From assembly GCF_004115975.1 (NCBI RefSeq), contig NZ_SDDZ01000011.1, positions 43,934 to 107,933 of the forward strand: DNA of 64,000 bases. The letters are read 5' to 3'. This stretch comes from Gelidibacter gilvus (GTDB taxonomy: Bacteria > Bacteroidota > Bacteroidia > Flavobacteriales > Flavobacteriaceae). Position 1 is the stretch's first letter. The number at the start of each line of letters is the position of its first letter. A program made the translations under genes and the position numbers. This document shows, piece by piece, positions 34,569 through 46,200 of this stretch. Below the pieces are notes generated by a model. That model worked only from the letters and a program-made list of their open reading frames with translations. It was not told the origin of the DNA and ran no database searches.

Positions 34569-35642
34569 CTAAATCTGTGAGCTTCCATTCTTTATACCGC
34601 CCTCTAAATTCACAAGCGCTCTTCCAAATCTGTTTTGTTCCAATATTTTAATCGCTAATTTACTGCGGACTCCAGATTGACAAAGTACCAACAACTTCTT
34701 ATTATCTGGTATTTCATGGCATCTTTCAGGTAATTCATCCAATGGAATATGAATGCTTTTGATGTAATTTGCATCTCGCTCCGTTTGGGTTCTTACATCG
34801 AGTAGGTTATAACTTGATGAGTGTTTCTCATATTCCTGAAAACTGATTTCTTTAATATTTATGGGGATACCGCAAAATGCTTGGTAATCGTCTTCCAAAG
34901 ATGTAATGCAAGTGGACATATTCTTTTCAATAAAAAACAGCGTCTGCTTTAAGGAAAGTGCATTAAACGTTAATAATTGCCCTGACACTATATGTCCCAG
35001 GCCTAAGATAATTTTTAGGACTTCATTGGCCTGTAAACTCCCAATAATACCTGGTAGGATACCTAGAACCCCAATTTCTGAGCAATTTGGAACTGCGTTT
35101 GGTTTTGGTGGTGTTGGATATAAACAGCGATAGGTTGGCCCATTTTCAAAGTTGAACACGGATACTTGCCCCTCAAACTTGTGAATAGATCCGAAGACTA
35201 CAGGTTTACCCAGCAATACCGCAGCATCATTGATTAAGTACCGCGAAGGGAAATTATCCGTTCCATCCACTATAATATCGTAGGCTGCTAATAATTCAAG
35301 AGCATTGTCTTTTGTTAATCTTGATTGATACGCATTACATTGGATATACGGATTTAACTCTTGCAATCGTTCAACAGCAGCAGCTGCTTTACATTTGCCA
35401 AGATCCTTATGGGTGTAGATAATTTGACGCTGAAGGTTTGATTGTTCAACAATGTCATCGTCTACTATGCCAATAGTACCCACGCCTGCTGCTGACAAAT
35501 ATTGTAAAACAGGACAACTAAGTCCACCGGCACCTATTACAAGAACCTTTGCCTGTTTTAGTTTTAGTTGTCCAGCTATTCCTACCTCGTCAAGACGTAA
35601 ATGTCTGCTGTATTGTTCTAGTTCTGCTGCTATTAATTCCAT
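34569..35642 (-). CDS. thiF: ThiF/MoeB-type adenylyltransferase fused to rhodanese
   Basis: I place the start at 35642 (MELIAAELEQYSRHL), one base past the thiH stop; an upstream ATG at 35693 would overlap thiH and add an atypical tail. That gives 357 residues. Residues 1-240 are the E1-like adenylation domain (VLVIGAGGLSCPVLQYLSAA, SNLQRQIIY, IVDGTDNFPSRYLIND, VPNCSEIGVLG). Residues about 255-357 are a rhodanese domain with active-site Cys in LCQSGVRSK. It adenylates the ThiS C-terminal Gly and probably delivers sulfur through the rhodanese cysteine to make ThiS thiocarboxylate. It is the last gene of the thi operon. MoeB activity is an alternative, but context favours ThiF. Confidence 0.88.
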   Translation of the reverse strand: MELIAAELEQYSRHLRLDEVGIAGQLKLKQAKVLVIGAGGLSCPVLQYLSAAGVGTIGIVDDDIVEQSNLQRQIIYTHKDLGKCKAAAAVERLQELNPYIQCNAYQSRLTKDNALELLAAYDIIVDGTDNFPSRYLINDAAVLLGKPVVFGSIHKFEGQVSVFNFENGPTYRCLYPTPPKPNAVPNCSEIGVLGILPGIIGSLQANEVLKIILGLGHIVSGQLLTFNALSLKQTLFFIEKNMSTCITSLEDDYQAFCGIPINIKEISFQEYEKHSSSYNLLDVRTQTERDANYIKSIHIPLDELPERCHEIPDNKKLLVLCQSGVRSKLAIKILEQNRFGRALVNLEGGIKNGSSQI

Positions 35643-35643
35643 T

Positions 35644-36765
35644 TCAAACTGATTTTGAAAGTGTTTCATCCCAATCTTTCCAAACAACTTCATACCCTTG
35701 AGATTGTATCATTTGTTTGATGTCTTCAGTACTCCGTTCATCGGAAATCTCAAACTGTTCTAATGATTCTGGAGCAACAGCGTATCCGCCAGGGTTGGTT
35801 TTAGACTCAGCACTTATTGAGGTTATTCCGAGCTTGATGATATTGTCTCTGAATTTTGCGCTCTCACGTGTAGACATGGACAATTCTACATCTTCATCCA
35901 ACAAACGATATGCACAAATTAATTGCACAAGATCGGCATCTGTCATTTCAACTTTAGGTTGCACGTCGCCCTCATGTGGCCGTAGTCTTGGAAATGATAT
36001 GGAATATTTTGTCTTCCAATAGGTCTTCTGTAAATATTTTAAATGTAATGCGGTATAAAAACTATCAACCCTCCAGTCTTCCAGACCAAACAAAGCGCCG
36101 ATTCCAATTTTATGAACTCCAGCTTTCCCTAACCGATCAGGAGTATCCATCCTATAATCAAAATTTGATTTTTTACCTTTTGGATGATGTACTTTATAGG
36201 TTGCTTTATGATAGGTTTCTTGATATACCAAAACCGCGTACAGACCTTCTTCAATAAGAGTTTCATAGTCTTCTTGATCTAAAGGTTGCACTTCGATACT
36301 TATGTTGGAGAAATGTTCTCTAATTAAACAGATGGCATTTTTTAAATATGAAACACCAACCGTGCTATTGGCTTCGCCCGTAACTAAAAGAATATGGTCA
36401 TAACCCAAGCGTTTAATGTGGGCTACTTCTTCAAGAATTTCTTTATCTGAAAGCGTCTTCCTCCTAATTTTATTGGTCATACTAAACCCACAGTACGTAC
36501 AAATATTTTGACACTCATTGGAAAGATACATGGGGAGATACATTTGGATGGTATTCCCAAAACGTTTTTTTGTAAGCGCATTGCTACGTTGTGCCATTTG
36601 TTCAATAAAAGGTTTAGCAGCAGGAGAGATCAATACTTTGAAGTCTTCCAACGTGATCTTATCTTTCAATAATACCTGTTGAACGTCATTTGAGGTAACA
36701 TTATAGATTTCTTGTTCTACTGTATCCCAATCGTGTAAATCGAAAATGTTTTTAAAACTATGCAT
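35644..36765 (-). CDS. thiH: 2-iminoacetate synthase ThiH
   Basis: A 373-residue radical-SAM enzyme. The [4Fe-4S] cluster cysteines are Cys85, Cys89 and Cys92 in [14 protein letters not shown] (CxxxCxxC). It cleaves tyrosine to dehydroglycine (2-iminoacetate) and p-cresol, supplying ThiG for thiazole synthesis. Downstream motifs include [31 protein letters not shown] and [14 protein letters not shown], standard for ThiH, and the length is normal. Use of ThiH rather than ThiO implies the oxygen-independent thiazole route. The start overlaps the end of thiG by eight bases, and thiF begins immediately after its stop. Confidence 0.93.
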   Translation of the reverse strand: MHSFKNIFDLHDWDTVEQEIYNVTSNDVQQVLLKDKITLEDFKVLISPAAKPFIEQMAQRSNALTKKRFGNTIQMYLPMYLSNECQNICTYCGFSMTNKIRRKTLSDKEILEEVAHIKRLGYDHILLVTGEANSTVGVSYLKNAICLIREHFSNISIEVQPLDQEDYETLIEEGLYAVLVYQETYHKATYKVHHPKGKKSNFDYRMDTPDRLGKAGVHKIGIGALFGLEDWRVDSFYTALHLKYLQKTYWKTKYSISFPRLRPHEGDVQPKVEMTDADLVQLICAYRLLDEDVELSMSTRESAKFRDNIIKLGITSISAESKTNPGGYAVAPESLEQFEISDERSTEDIKQMIQSQGYEVVWKDWDETLSKSV

Positions 36766-37531
36766 TCAAAAAGGATGTTAATGGACTGCTTGCTTCTGCA
36801 TATTGTTTTTTAGAGGCCAGTTTTGCTTTGTAGGCCATTCTACCCGCCTGTACGGCCAATTTAAAGGCGATACCCATTTGTACTGGGTTTTGACTGACGG
36901 CGATAGCGGTATTTACCAAAACGGCATCAGCACCCAATTCCATAGCATAAGCAGCATGAGATGGTGCTCCAATGCCTGCATCTACTATCACTGGCACATT
37001 GCTTTGTGCTATAATAATTTCTAAAAAATCCTTAGTTTTAATCCCTTTGTTACTACCTATTGGGGCGCCCAAAGGCATCACGCACTGTACCCCAACATCT
37101 TCTAGTCGCTTACACAACACAGGATCTGCATGGATATAAGGCATGACCACAAAACCTAATTTTACCAACTCTTCAGCTGCTTTTAATGTTTCAATTGGAT
37201 CGGGCAATAAATATTTAGGATCTGGATGAATTTCTAATTTTATCCAATTAGTACCTAAGGCTTCTCTGGCCAATTGCGCAGCAAAGACAGCTTCTTTAGC
37301 TGTTCTTACACCAGATGTATTTGGCAAGATATTCATGTGTTTTTCTTTGAGATGAACCAATATGTCGTCAGACTTATTATCCAGTTCTACTCTTTTTAAG
37401 GCAACGGTAACTAATTCGCTTTCCGACCCAATAATGGCCTCTTGCATTAACTGGGAACTACTGAATTTGCCCGTCCCGGTAAATAATCTGGAATGGAACG
37501 TTTTATCGTCGATTTTTAATAAATCTGTCAT
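36758..37531 (-). CDS. thiG: Thiazole synthase ThiG
   Basis: A 257-residue TIM-barrel enzyme. It condenses 1-deoxy-xylulose-5-phosphate, dehydroglycine and the sulfur from ThiS thiocarboxylate to form the thiazole phosphate. The Schiff-base Lys lies in [10 protein letters not shown]; other conserved blocks are [38 protein letters not shown] and [12 protein letters not shown]. The length is normal. It begins 4 bases after thiE's stop and overlaps thiH by 8 bases, so it sits in a tightly coupled operon core. Confidence 0.94.
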   Translation of the reverse strand: MTDLLKIDDKTFHSRLFTGTGKFSSSQLMQEAIIGSESELVTVALKRVELDNKSDDILVHLKEKHMNILPNTSGVRTAKEAVFAAQLAREALGTNWIKLEIHPDPKYLLPDPIETLKAAEELVKLGFVVMPYIHADPVLCKRLEDVGVQCVMPLGAPIGSNKGIKTKDFLEIIIAQSNVPVIVDAGIGAPSHAAYAMELGADAVLVNTAIAVSQNPVQMGIAFKLAVQAGRMAYKAKLASKKQYAEASSPLTSFLNA

Positions 37532-37535
37532 ATTA

Positions 37536-38183
37536 TCAATTTTGATTTAATTTACAAGCTTCTTCATTTAGCTGCGAGGAGCCTAAAAGCTGCTGGAACA
37601 ACTTAATTTTGTTAAAGTCATTTGTGATTTCCCCAGATACGGCAATTCCATAGACCCCTGTTTTCAAAATTTCAGGAACATCATTTAGAGTAATTCCACC
37701 AATGGCAATAATGCGGATTTTTGGGTTAAGCGCTTTAAAGAGGAATTCATATCCATCCAATCCCAAAATAGGACCTAAATTTTGTTTTGTATGGGTAAAT
37801 TTAAAAGGTCCCAATCCTATATAATCCACTTTTTGGTCTATAAGAATTTTACAATCTTGAATGCTATTTGCAGTACCTCCAATAATTTGCCAACTGTATA
37901 AGTGTTTTTTAGCTTCCAAAGGGCAGGCATCTGTTTGTCCCAAATGCACTCCATCAGCTTTTACCGCTTTAGCTATTTCATAGTGATCATTTATTATCAA
38001 ACGGGTTTGATAATTATGAGTAATTTCTCTGGCTTTTTCTGCTGTTTTTAGCAGCGTAGCATTGTCAAAGTTTTTAAGACGCAACTGTACCCAATCAGCT
38101 CCTGATCTACAAGCATTTTCGATAGTATCTAAATGATCGTCTGGACTATCGCCTTGTGATATATACTGTAATTTCGATATCAT
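37536..38183 (-). CDS. thiE: Thiamine phosphate synthase ThiE
   Basis: A 215-residue TIM-barrel enzyme that joins HMP pyrophosphate to thiazole phosphate. Canonical motifs are present: [28 protein letters not shown] followed by GQTD, the GGTANS switch, [13 protein letters not shown] and IIAIGGI. It keeps the diphosphate/Mg-binding residues that the second ThiE-like protein at 38941 lacks, so this is the catalytic copy. It begins two bases after thiD's stop and is followed by thiG 4 bases later. Confidence 0.92.
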   Translation of the reverse strand: MISKLQYISQGDSPDDHLDTIENACRSGADWVQLRLKNFDNATLLKTAEKAREITHNYQTRLIINDHYEIAKAVKADGVHLGQTDACPLEAKKHLYSWQIIGGTANSIQDCKILIDQKVDYIGLGPFKFTHTKQNLGPILGLDGYEFLFKALNPKIRIIAIGGITLNDVPEILKTGVYGIAVSGEITNDFNKIKLFQQLLGSSQLNEEACKLNQN

Positions 38184-38185
38184 TC

Positions 38186-38944
38186 TTATAGCGTTTTATG
38201 GTGAATTCCTAATAGTGAGGCGTGAGAATTCAAAAACCGTTCTGTATAGATTTTAGCATTTCTACAAGCATCTTCCAATTCAATACTTAGAGAAATATTG
38301 CTGGCCAAAGAGCTGGACAATACACATCCACTTCCATGTTTTTGATAGACCTCAACTATATTAGGAGCTAAGCTTATAACCACAACGCTACTATGGTACA
38401 ATTCATCCCATCCTTTTTTATCTGCTCTATGGCCACCTTTTAGGTAGATACTTGTTAACTTACTGATATGGTTAAGCGTTTCTTCAATATTCATATCAGG
38501 ATATAAATTCTGAATTTCATCATAATTAGGCGTTATGATATAACAGTGTTTCCAAATATTATCCAGCAAATTCTGGGCTTCATTTAAATGAAAATCAAAC
38601 CCTGCACTTGCAGTAAGTATGGGGTCTAAAATGATTTTTATTTCAGGGCTTAAGACATGCAGTTTTTCTAAAATGACGAGCAATGTTTGCCAAGATTCAA
38701 TAATTCCGATTTTTACTACCTTGATTTCAAACTGTTCAAAGAGGATTTCAATTTGATCTACAATAGTATCTGTAGATATCCAAGTACAGGATTTAAATTT
38801 AACATCATTTTGAACTGTGATCGCTGTACATACTGACAGTCCATACAGCCCATGAGCTTCAAATGTTTTTATATCTGAAGTGATTCCCGCACCGCCACTA
38901 GGGTCGTGTCCTGCAATGGTTAGTATGTATTTGTGTTTACTCAA
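38186..38944 (-). CDS. thiD: Hydroxymethylpyrimidine (phosphate) kinase ThiD
   Basis: A 252-residue ribokinase-fold enzyme phosphorylating HMP and HMP-P to HMP-PP. Conserved blocks are LTIAGHDPSGGAGITSDIKT, GLSVCTAITVQND, LDPILTASAGF, ITPNYDEIQNLYP, YLKGGHRA and HGSGCVLSSSLASNIS (the GSGC anion hole). The length is close to the usual 260-270. Overlaps the upstream ThiE-like gene by four bases (ATGA type) and is followed by thiE with a 2-base gap. Confidence 0.92.
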   Translation of the reverse strand: MSKHKYILTIAGHDPSGGAGITSDIKTFEAHGLYGLSVCTAITVQNDVKFKSCTWISTDTIVDQIEILFEQFEIKVVKIGIIESWQTLLVILEKLHVLSPEIKIILDPILTASAGFDFHLNEAQNLLDNIWKHCYIITPNYDEIQNLYPDMNIEETLNHISKLTSIYLKGGHRADKKGWDELYHSSVVVISLAPNIVEVYQKHGSGCVLSSSLASNISLSIELEDACRNAKIYTERFLNSHASLLGIHHKTL

Positions 38945-39525
38945 AATGATAATTTCATCTCTTTAAAAGCCTCTACAGGTTTATTGTTGTTCCAAATTCC
39001 TCCTAATACACCTATACCTTTATAACCTAAAGTTTTAAAAGACGTGATGTTTTTTGAAGTGACACCGCCCATTCCGATGATGGTTTTATCAATATGATTC
39101 ACATCAAAACCACGACCTTTATATCCCTCTTTTGATAGCGATGTAAACACCGGACTTAGCAAATGATAATCAAATTCGAAATAGCAATCTTCTATATCTA
39201 TAGGTTCATGAAAAGAGGAGCTGATTGTTTTACCGTACATCGCCAAGTTTTTAAAATATTGTCCTGGATTGTCTATATTTTCTATTCTTTTTTGTTCTTG
39301 AAAGTGAATGCCTTTTAAATTGAATTCATTTATTAATTCGTGAAAGCTGTGTACCACAATTCGGTCATGGTATTTCTTATCTATTGCATTTAAATACGAC
39401 ACGTGTTCTTCGTAATTTTTAAATGGTTTTCTCAGATGGTAGTATATTAACCCTTCTTCAAATAATTGATGGAGAATTTTTATTTCGTGAGCTATATCTT
39501 CCTCCGGAGCTATTAGAATTATCAT
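38941..39525 (-). CDS. TenI/ThiE-like protein lacking canonical ThiE substrate motif
   Basis: A 194-residue protein of the thiamine-phosphate-synthase superfamily: it has YYHLRKPFKNYEEH, HDRIVVHSFHELINEFNLKG, LLSPVFTSLSKEGYKGRGF and IIGMGGVTSKNI. The motif that in true ThiE reads GVHLGQ-D is here GIHFQEQ, and the GGTANS-type switch is replaced by GKTISSSFHE. This is the pattern of TenI-type or non-canonical members; TenI is a thiazole tautomerase in Bacillus. Such a gene at this place in thi operons is frequent in Flavobacteriia. It is separated from thiC by a 158-base gap holding an 88-base repeat. Function inferred, not certain. Confidence 0.75.
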   Translation of the reverse strand: MIILIAPEEDIAHEIKILHQLFEEGLIYYHLRKPFKNYEEHVSYLNAIDKKYHDRIVVHSFHELINEFNLKGIHFQEQKRIENIDNPGQYFKNLAMYGKTISSSFHEPIDIEDCYFEFDYHLLSPVFTSLSKEGYKGRGFDVNHIDKTIIGMGGVTSKNITSFKTLGYKGIGVLGGIWNNNKPVEAFKEMKLSF

Positions 39526-39584
39526 AAATTATTATTTGTGTGATTAATAGGTTGCTGAACTAAGTTCTACATGACGTTTGTCTT

Positions 39585-39672
39585 AATTTAGGGATTGTAG
39601 TGGCATCCTTTTGCCTTTTCGACAAAAGATACAACGGAAAGCCCGACCACGCCTTTTTTAAAGCGTGAGAAC
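39585..39672. repeat. Short structured intergenic repeat inside the thi operon
   Basis: The segment ATTTAGGGATTGTAGTGGCA ... CCTTTTGCCTTTTCGACAAA ... AGATACAACGGAAAGCCCGA ... CCACGCC has a potential stem between CCTTTTG and the following CGACAAAAG-type bases. It resembles, as I recall it, a repeat common between Flavobacteriia genes. It is unrelated to the R1-R9 family. Its location between thiC and the TenI-like gene may help processing or partial termination. Confidence 0.55.
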
Positions 39673-39683
39673 TTCCAAATTAT

Positions 39684-41567
<1,884 letters not shown>

Positions 41568-41586
41568 TTAGTATGGAATGAAGTTA

Positions 41587-41790
41587 TTACCCTCCTTGAG
41601 TGGCCTGAATGATCAAAACATGGTCGGCGTCTAATAATGTTTTAGACTTCCATGAATTCTTAGAAATGATGGTATTATTAACTGCAACAGCTATACCCTC
41701 TTGAGGCGAGTTAAGGTGTATAAGTAATTGAAGGATGTTGAAATCGTTATTGATTTCTATAGCGTTCTCGTTAACCCATAATTTGATCAT
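41587..41790 (-). CDS. thiS: Sulfur carrier protein ThiS
   Basis: A 67-residue ubiquitin-fold protein ending in the essential Gly-Gly (IIQATQGG). ThiF adenylates and sulfurates this C-terminus, and ThiG takes the sulfur for the thiazole. Typical ThiS residues are present (IKLWVNENAIEI, GIAVAVNNTIISKNSW). It is the first gene of the thi operon, with its ATG about 130 bases downstream of the riboswitch 3' end. Confidence 0.93.
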   Translation of the reverse strand: MIKLWVNENAIEINNDFNILQLLIHLNSPQEGIAVAVNNTIISKNSWKSKTLLDADHVLIIQATQGG

Positions 41791-41918
41791 AGTACAGTAT
41801 ATTTATAAATATGCTGTAAAATTTAAAAGGTTTGAGAAAGTAGTTTGAAATGAAAGTACAGCCTTAGATAGCGTACAATTATAAAAAGTTACCACACATT
41901 TAGGAGTGTGTTTTGTTA

Positions 41919-41998
41919 CTTTTCCCTTCGCTGGTACTAACCGGATCAGGTTCAAAGGGTTTTTCTCAGTTCTAAATATTTAGAACACCCCTAAAGTT
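41919..41998 (-). promoter_or_regulatory. TPP (thiamine pyrophosphate) riboswitch
   Basis: On the minus strand the Thi-box elements appear in order: AGGGGTGTTCTAAATATTTA and GAACTGAGAAAAACC (P1/P2/P3, with a GGGGTG start and CTGAGA), then CTTTGAACCTGATCCGGTTA (the pyrophosphate-sensor helix), then GTACCAGCGAAGGGAA closing P1. After it, CACAC/GTGTG (about 41891-41908) forms a small hairpin followed by GTAACTTTTT, a possible expression-platform terminator. It lies directly upstream of thiS and is expected to repress the whole thi operon at high TPP. Confidence 0.95.
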
Positions 41999-42248
41999 TA
42001 CAAGACAAACTTAATGAAATATTTACTCCTACCAAATTATTGTACTTTATTTATCTTGGCATTAAGGATGATTGGAATATCGAACAAGGAAGCCAATAGG
42101 GAACTAATTCTTACAATCTCCTACTTGGGATTGACCTATCTGTTGTCATTTCTTTAAAGGCATAATCAATGCGATTAATAAAATCGAATATTGATTAATT
42201 TTAACCTTATCATAATCTTCCTATCCATTACCTACTCTCAATAAAATA

Positions 42249-42256
42249 TACATTTG
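42249..42256 (+). promoter_or_regulatory. Candidate -7 element (TACATTTG)
   Basis: TACATTTG matches TAnnTTTG and lies 17 bases before the ATG of the ECF sigma factor gene. No clear -33 TTG is at the expected distance, so support is partial. Confidence 0.45.
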
Positions 42257-42272
42257 TTGAAAACAGCTGTAT

Positions 42273-42818
42273 ATGAAAAACAACTACATAAACCTTTCAA
42301 ATGAGACACTTCAGAACCTATTAAAATATGGCGATAAAGACGTTTTTGATACAATTTATAATCGTTTTTGGAAATCTCTTTATGGTTATGCTTACAGTTT
42401 GTATAATGAGGAAGAAATTTGCGAAGATATCGTTCAAGACGTTTTTATTAGTCTATGGGAAAAATCCAAAACTATAGACTTAACAAATATAGAAGCCTAT
42501 CTCTTTAGGGCTATAAAGTATAAATTGGCTTCACATATTAGAGGTCTAAAATTTATTTCCAACCAATTAATTACTGACCAAAAGACCCCTCAATTAGAAT
42601 CGTCTGAAAGAAACATAGAATATAAAGAGTTTGAAAAGAACTTACTTTCAGAAATTGATAAACTCACCCCAAAATGCAAAAGCGTTTTTCTACTTAGTAG
42701 ATTTGAATTTTTATCAAACAACGAAATTGCTATAAAACTTGATATCTCTGTGCGCACTGTTGAAAAACATATCAGCGACGCAATAAGAAAATTAAAATCC
42801 ACCATACATCTCAATTAA
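42273..42818 (+). CDS. ECF-type RNA polymerase sigma factor
   Basis: A 181-residue sigma-70-family factor of the ECF class. Region 2 lies at about residues 20-90 (YGYAYSLYNEEEICEDIVQD, VFISLWEKSKTI, YLFRAIKYKLASH). Region 4 lies at about 125-175 (KLTPKCKSVFLLSRFEFLSN, IAIKLDISVRTVEKHISDAI). This is the Bacteroidota group normally encoded with a FecR-like anti-sigma factor in polysaccharide utilisation loci. Here no FecR gene follows: the next 450 bases have no open frame that resembles one, and the SusC protein lacks an STN signalling domain. It probably drives the SusC/SusD genes immediately downstream, but how it is controlled is unclear. Confidence 0.88.
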   Translation: MKNNYINLSNETLQNLLKYGDKDVFDTIYNRFWKSLYGYAYSLYNEEEICEDIVQDVFISLWEKSKTIDLTNIEAYLFRAIKYKLASHIRGLKFISNQLITDQKTPQLESSERNIEYKEFEKNLLSEIDKLTPKCKSVFLLSRFEFLSNNEIAIKLDISVRTVEKHISDAIRKLKSTIHLN

Positions 42819-43268
42819 ATTCTTCCTAGGTTATCGCAATGTTTCTTTTATGCAAAATACAGCGTTGCAATTTTAAGAAATCATTAACCTCACTTTCTTC
42901 ACTACGTGTCAACCTCTAAAAATGCGACTTCTTATAAAACGAGATCATTCTGAAAGAAGAAAATTTTATTCCCTTAGCTAAAAACTGCACAATTATTACT
43001 GTCACTATAAAAAGACCAGTTGAATCTTTTAGTGCAGTCATATTCCCTATGAAGTGAAATTTTCAGAAACAGCGTCAACAGATCTTGAGAAATGAATGCA
43101 TCTTAAATCTGAAACTGTTTTACGCCAATTGAAGAATGAACACCAAAAACATCGCACTATAAGAAAAGACTAAAACCAATGATTAACAACAAAACCTTCA
43201 CTACCAAAAAAAATAGTACCACTATTTTAAAGTAGCATTAAACAATGAACTAACGTTAACCGATTGAA
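42819..43268. other. 450-bp leader region between sigma gene and susC
   Basis: No open frame that resembles an anti-sigma FecR or any other family, on either strand. It is AT-rich and probably contains the promoter read by the ECF factor, but no motif is evident. A degenerate FecR remnant was looked for and not recognised. Confidence 0.5.
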
Positions 43269-46200
43269 ATGAACACTAAAATACTTTTTCTTAAAAGTCA
43301 ATTATTACAAAAATCAATTTATATATTTTGCTTATTATCTACACTAGGTGCCAAAGCCTCACCTTTTATCACTAATAAAGGCCCTGAATTAGTGTGTACA
43401 TCAACCCCCTCTGCTGTTGCACCACCAATCAAAAGCTTTTCCGCAAAAGAAAAACTAATAATCAAAGGTAAAGTTATGGATTCCAGCGGTTTTCCTTTAC
43501 CAGGAGCAACTGTTGTTGAAAAAGGAACAACCAACGGAACTATAACAGATTTAGATGGTAATTTCCAATTAACCTTGACAGCAGAAAACGCCAGTTTAGA
43601 AGTTTCTTATATGGGTTTCACAACTAAAACCGTAGTAGCGACTCCCGGCACGGTACTCGAAATTATGTTACAAGAAGACATCAATGGTTTAAATGAAGTA
43701 GTCGTTACCGCATTAGGTATTAAACGGGAAGAAAAAAGATTGGGGTTCTCTCAATCTACCGTTGATAGTGAAAGTTTGGCACAAACTGCTCCCAATAATT
43801 GGTCGTCTGGATTAATAGGAAAAGTGGCTGGTTTAAACATTCTATCGTCCGGCTCTGGCCCCATGAACTCGCAACAAATAACCCTTAGAGGTAACAACTC
43901 CCTAAATGCCAATGGAAACAATGCTCTAATTGTGGTAGACGGTGTTCCTATTAATAGTGAAATGACGACATCAGGCTCATCTAACGCTTATATTGGTGAA
44001 GATTCTCCAATAGATTACGGGAATGGAATTTCAGATCTCAATTTGGATGATATTGAAAACGTAACCGTGTTAAAAGGTCCTGGAGCAACTGCGCTTTACG
44101 GAAGCCGTGCTGCCAATGGGGCCCTAATTATCACCACAAAATCTGGCAAAAAATCAAAAGGATTGGGTATCACCTTCAATTCAAGTATCAACTTAGATGT
44201 GATTCAACGATGGCCAGATTGGCAATATAAATACGGACAGGGAACAGGTAAAAGTTTTGATAAAGCTGGCAATCCTTATTATTCTTATGGAGCATCAGAA
44301 GACGGCAGTAGCACAGGTGGCACTAGTAGTGCTTGGGGACCAGAATTTGACGGACAATCTTATTACCAATACGACCCTAATTTAGAAGGACAATCGGCAG
44401 AGCCTCAATTATGGCAGCCCTATAAAGACAACCGTAAAGACTTTTGGCGTACTGGCATTACGACCACTAATAATATATCCCTTCAGGGCGGTAGTGAACA
44501 AGGCTCTATGCGACTTTCTGTAGGACATTCAAAAAACGAATGGATTATGCCTAATACAGGTTTTGAAAGGGTAACAGCGTCCATAAATTCCAACTATCAG
44601 ATTTCAGACCATATAAAAATAGGATCAGTAGTCAACTACAACAACAGAAGCAGTGATAATTTACCAAGTACAGGATACAACAATGGATCTATTTCATACT
44701 TCATGATTTTTCAAAATCCTAATGTCAATTTGGACTGGTACCGTAATATATGGCAGCAGGGACAAAATCAAATTCAACAAATTCAACCTTTTAGTTCCTA
44801 TATCGACAACCCTTATTTAATTGCCTATGAAGCAACCAACAGTTTAGCGAGTAATCAAATAATAGGAAATCTCTTTGGGAAAATTCAATTGGCACCCCAG
44901 TTGGAATTACTGTTGAGAACTTCATTAAACACGTATTACCAAGAACGGGAGCAAAAAAGGCCTTATAGCATTAACCGCTACAAACAAGGATTTTACGAAT
45001 CTCAGGACATCTGGAAACAAGAAGTCAATACTGACTTCTTGTTAAGTTATGAGAATGACCTTAGTGAGCTGTTTTCACTGTCGGCATCTGTGGGCGGAAA
45101 CTCCATGGACTATAAATACAGGAGAACTGATGCATTAGTTGATGGTTTAGTTGTACCTAACGTCTATAAATTAGCAAACGGCGTCAACAACCCTTTGGTT
45201 CAAACTTATGACAAGAACAAAAAGGTCAACAGTTTATACGGCCTCTTTTCGTTCGGCTTTGATAATAAAATTTTCTTAGATGTCACCGGAAGAAATGACT
45301 GGTCGAGCACACTGCCGGCAGAAAACAATGCCTTCTTCTACCCGTCAGCCAACGTCAGTTTTATTATGACTGAAATTTTCAATCTACCCAAAGCTATTGA
45401 CTACTTAAAGTACCGTTTTTCATATGCACAAGTGGGCAACGATACAGATCCCTACAAAACAAGCAAGTATTATAGTCAAAATGCATTTCCTAGCTCAGCC
45501 TCGGTTTCCACCAATCTATACAATGCCAACTTTAAACCAGAAATCACGACCAGTTATGAAACTGGAATAGAAGCACGCCTGTTTGGAAATACAATCAATT
45601 TAGACGCGACGGTATACCAAACCACAACCAAAAACCAAATTATTTCTGTACCCTTAGATATTACTACAGGATATAGTTCTGGTGTACTTAACTCTGGTGA
45701 AGTTCGTAATCGTGGCATAGAACTCACATTAGGTGCAAAAATTATCGATAGTGATAAGTTTAATTGGAAAAGCACCCTTATTTGGTCCCGAAATTGGAAT
45801 ACAGTACTAAAACTTGCTGATGGTATTAATGGGCAACAAGAAATTGGATCTGGTGGAAATGCAACCTTATTAGCTAAAGTTGGAGGAACAACCACGGCTA
45901 TTTATGGTTATGGGTTTGTACGCGCTCCTGATGGGGAAATCGTTTATGACACTGCTGGACTTCCCGCCTACCCTGATGAAATACAATATATTGGTGATGC
46001 CAGTGCTGATTGGAAAGCTGGATTAAATAACAGTTTCAGTTTTGGGAACATCACGTTGAATGTATTAATCGATGGACAATTTGGTGGTATTATTTATTCG
46101 CAAACGCACCATAAAAGCGTGCAGCAAGGAAAACTGACCTCCACATATGTGGGCCGCGAAGAGGGTATTATAATTGGTGACGGTGTTGTTTTAAATACTG

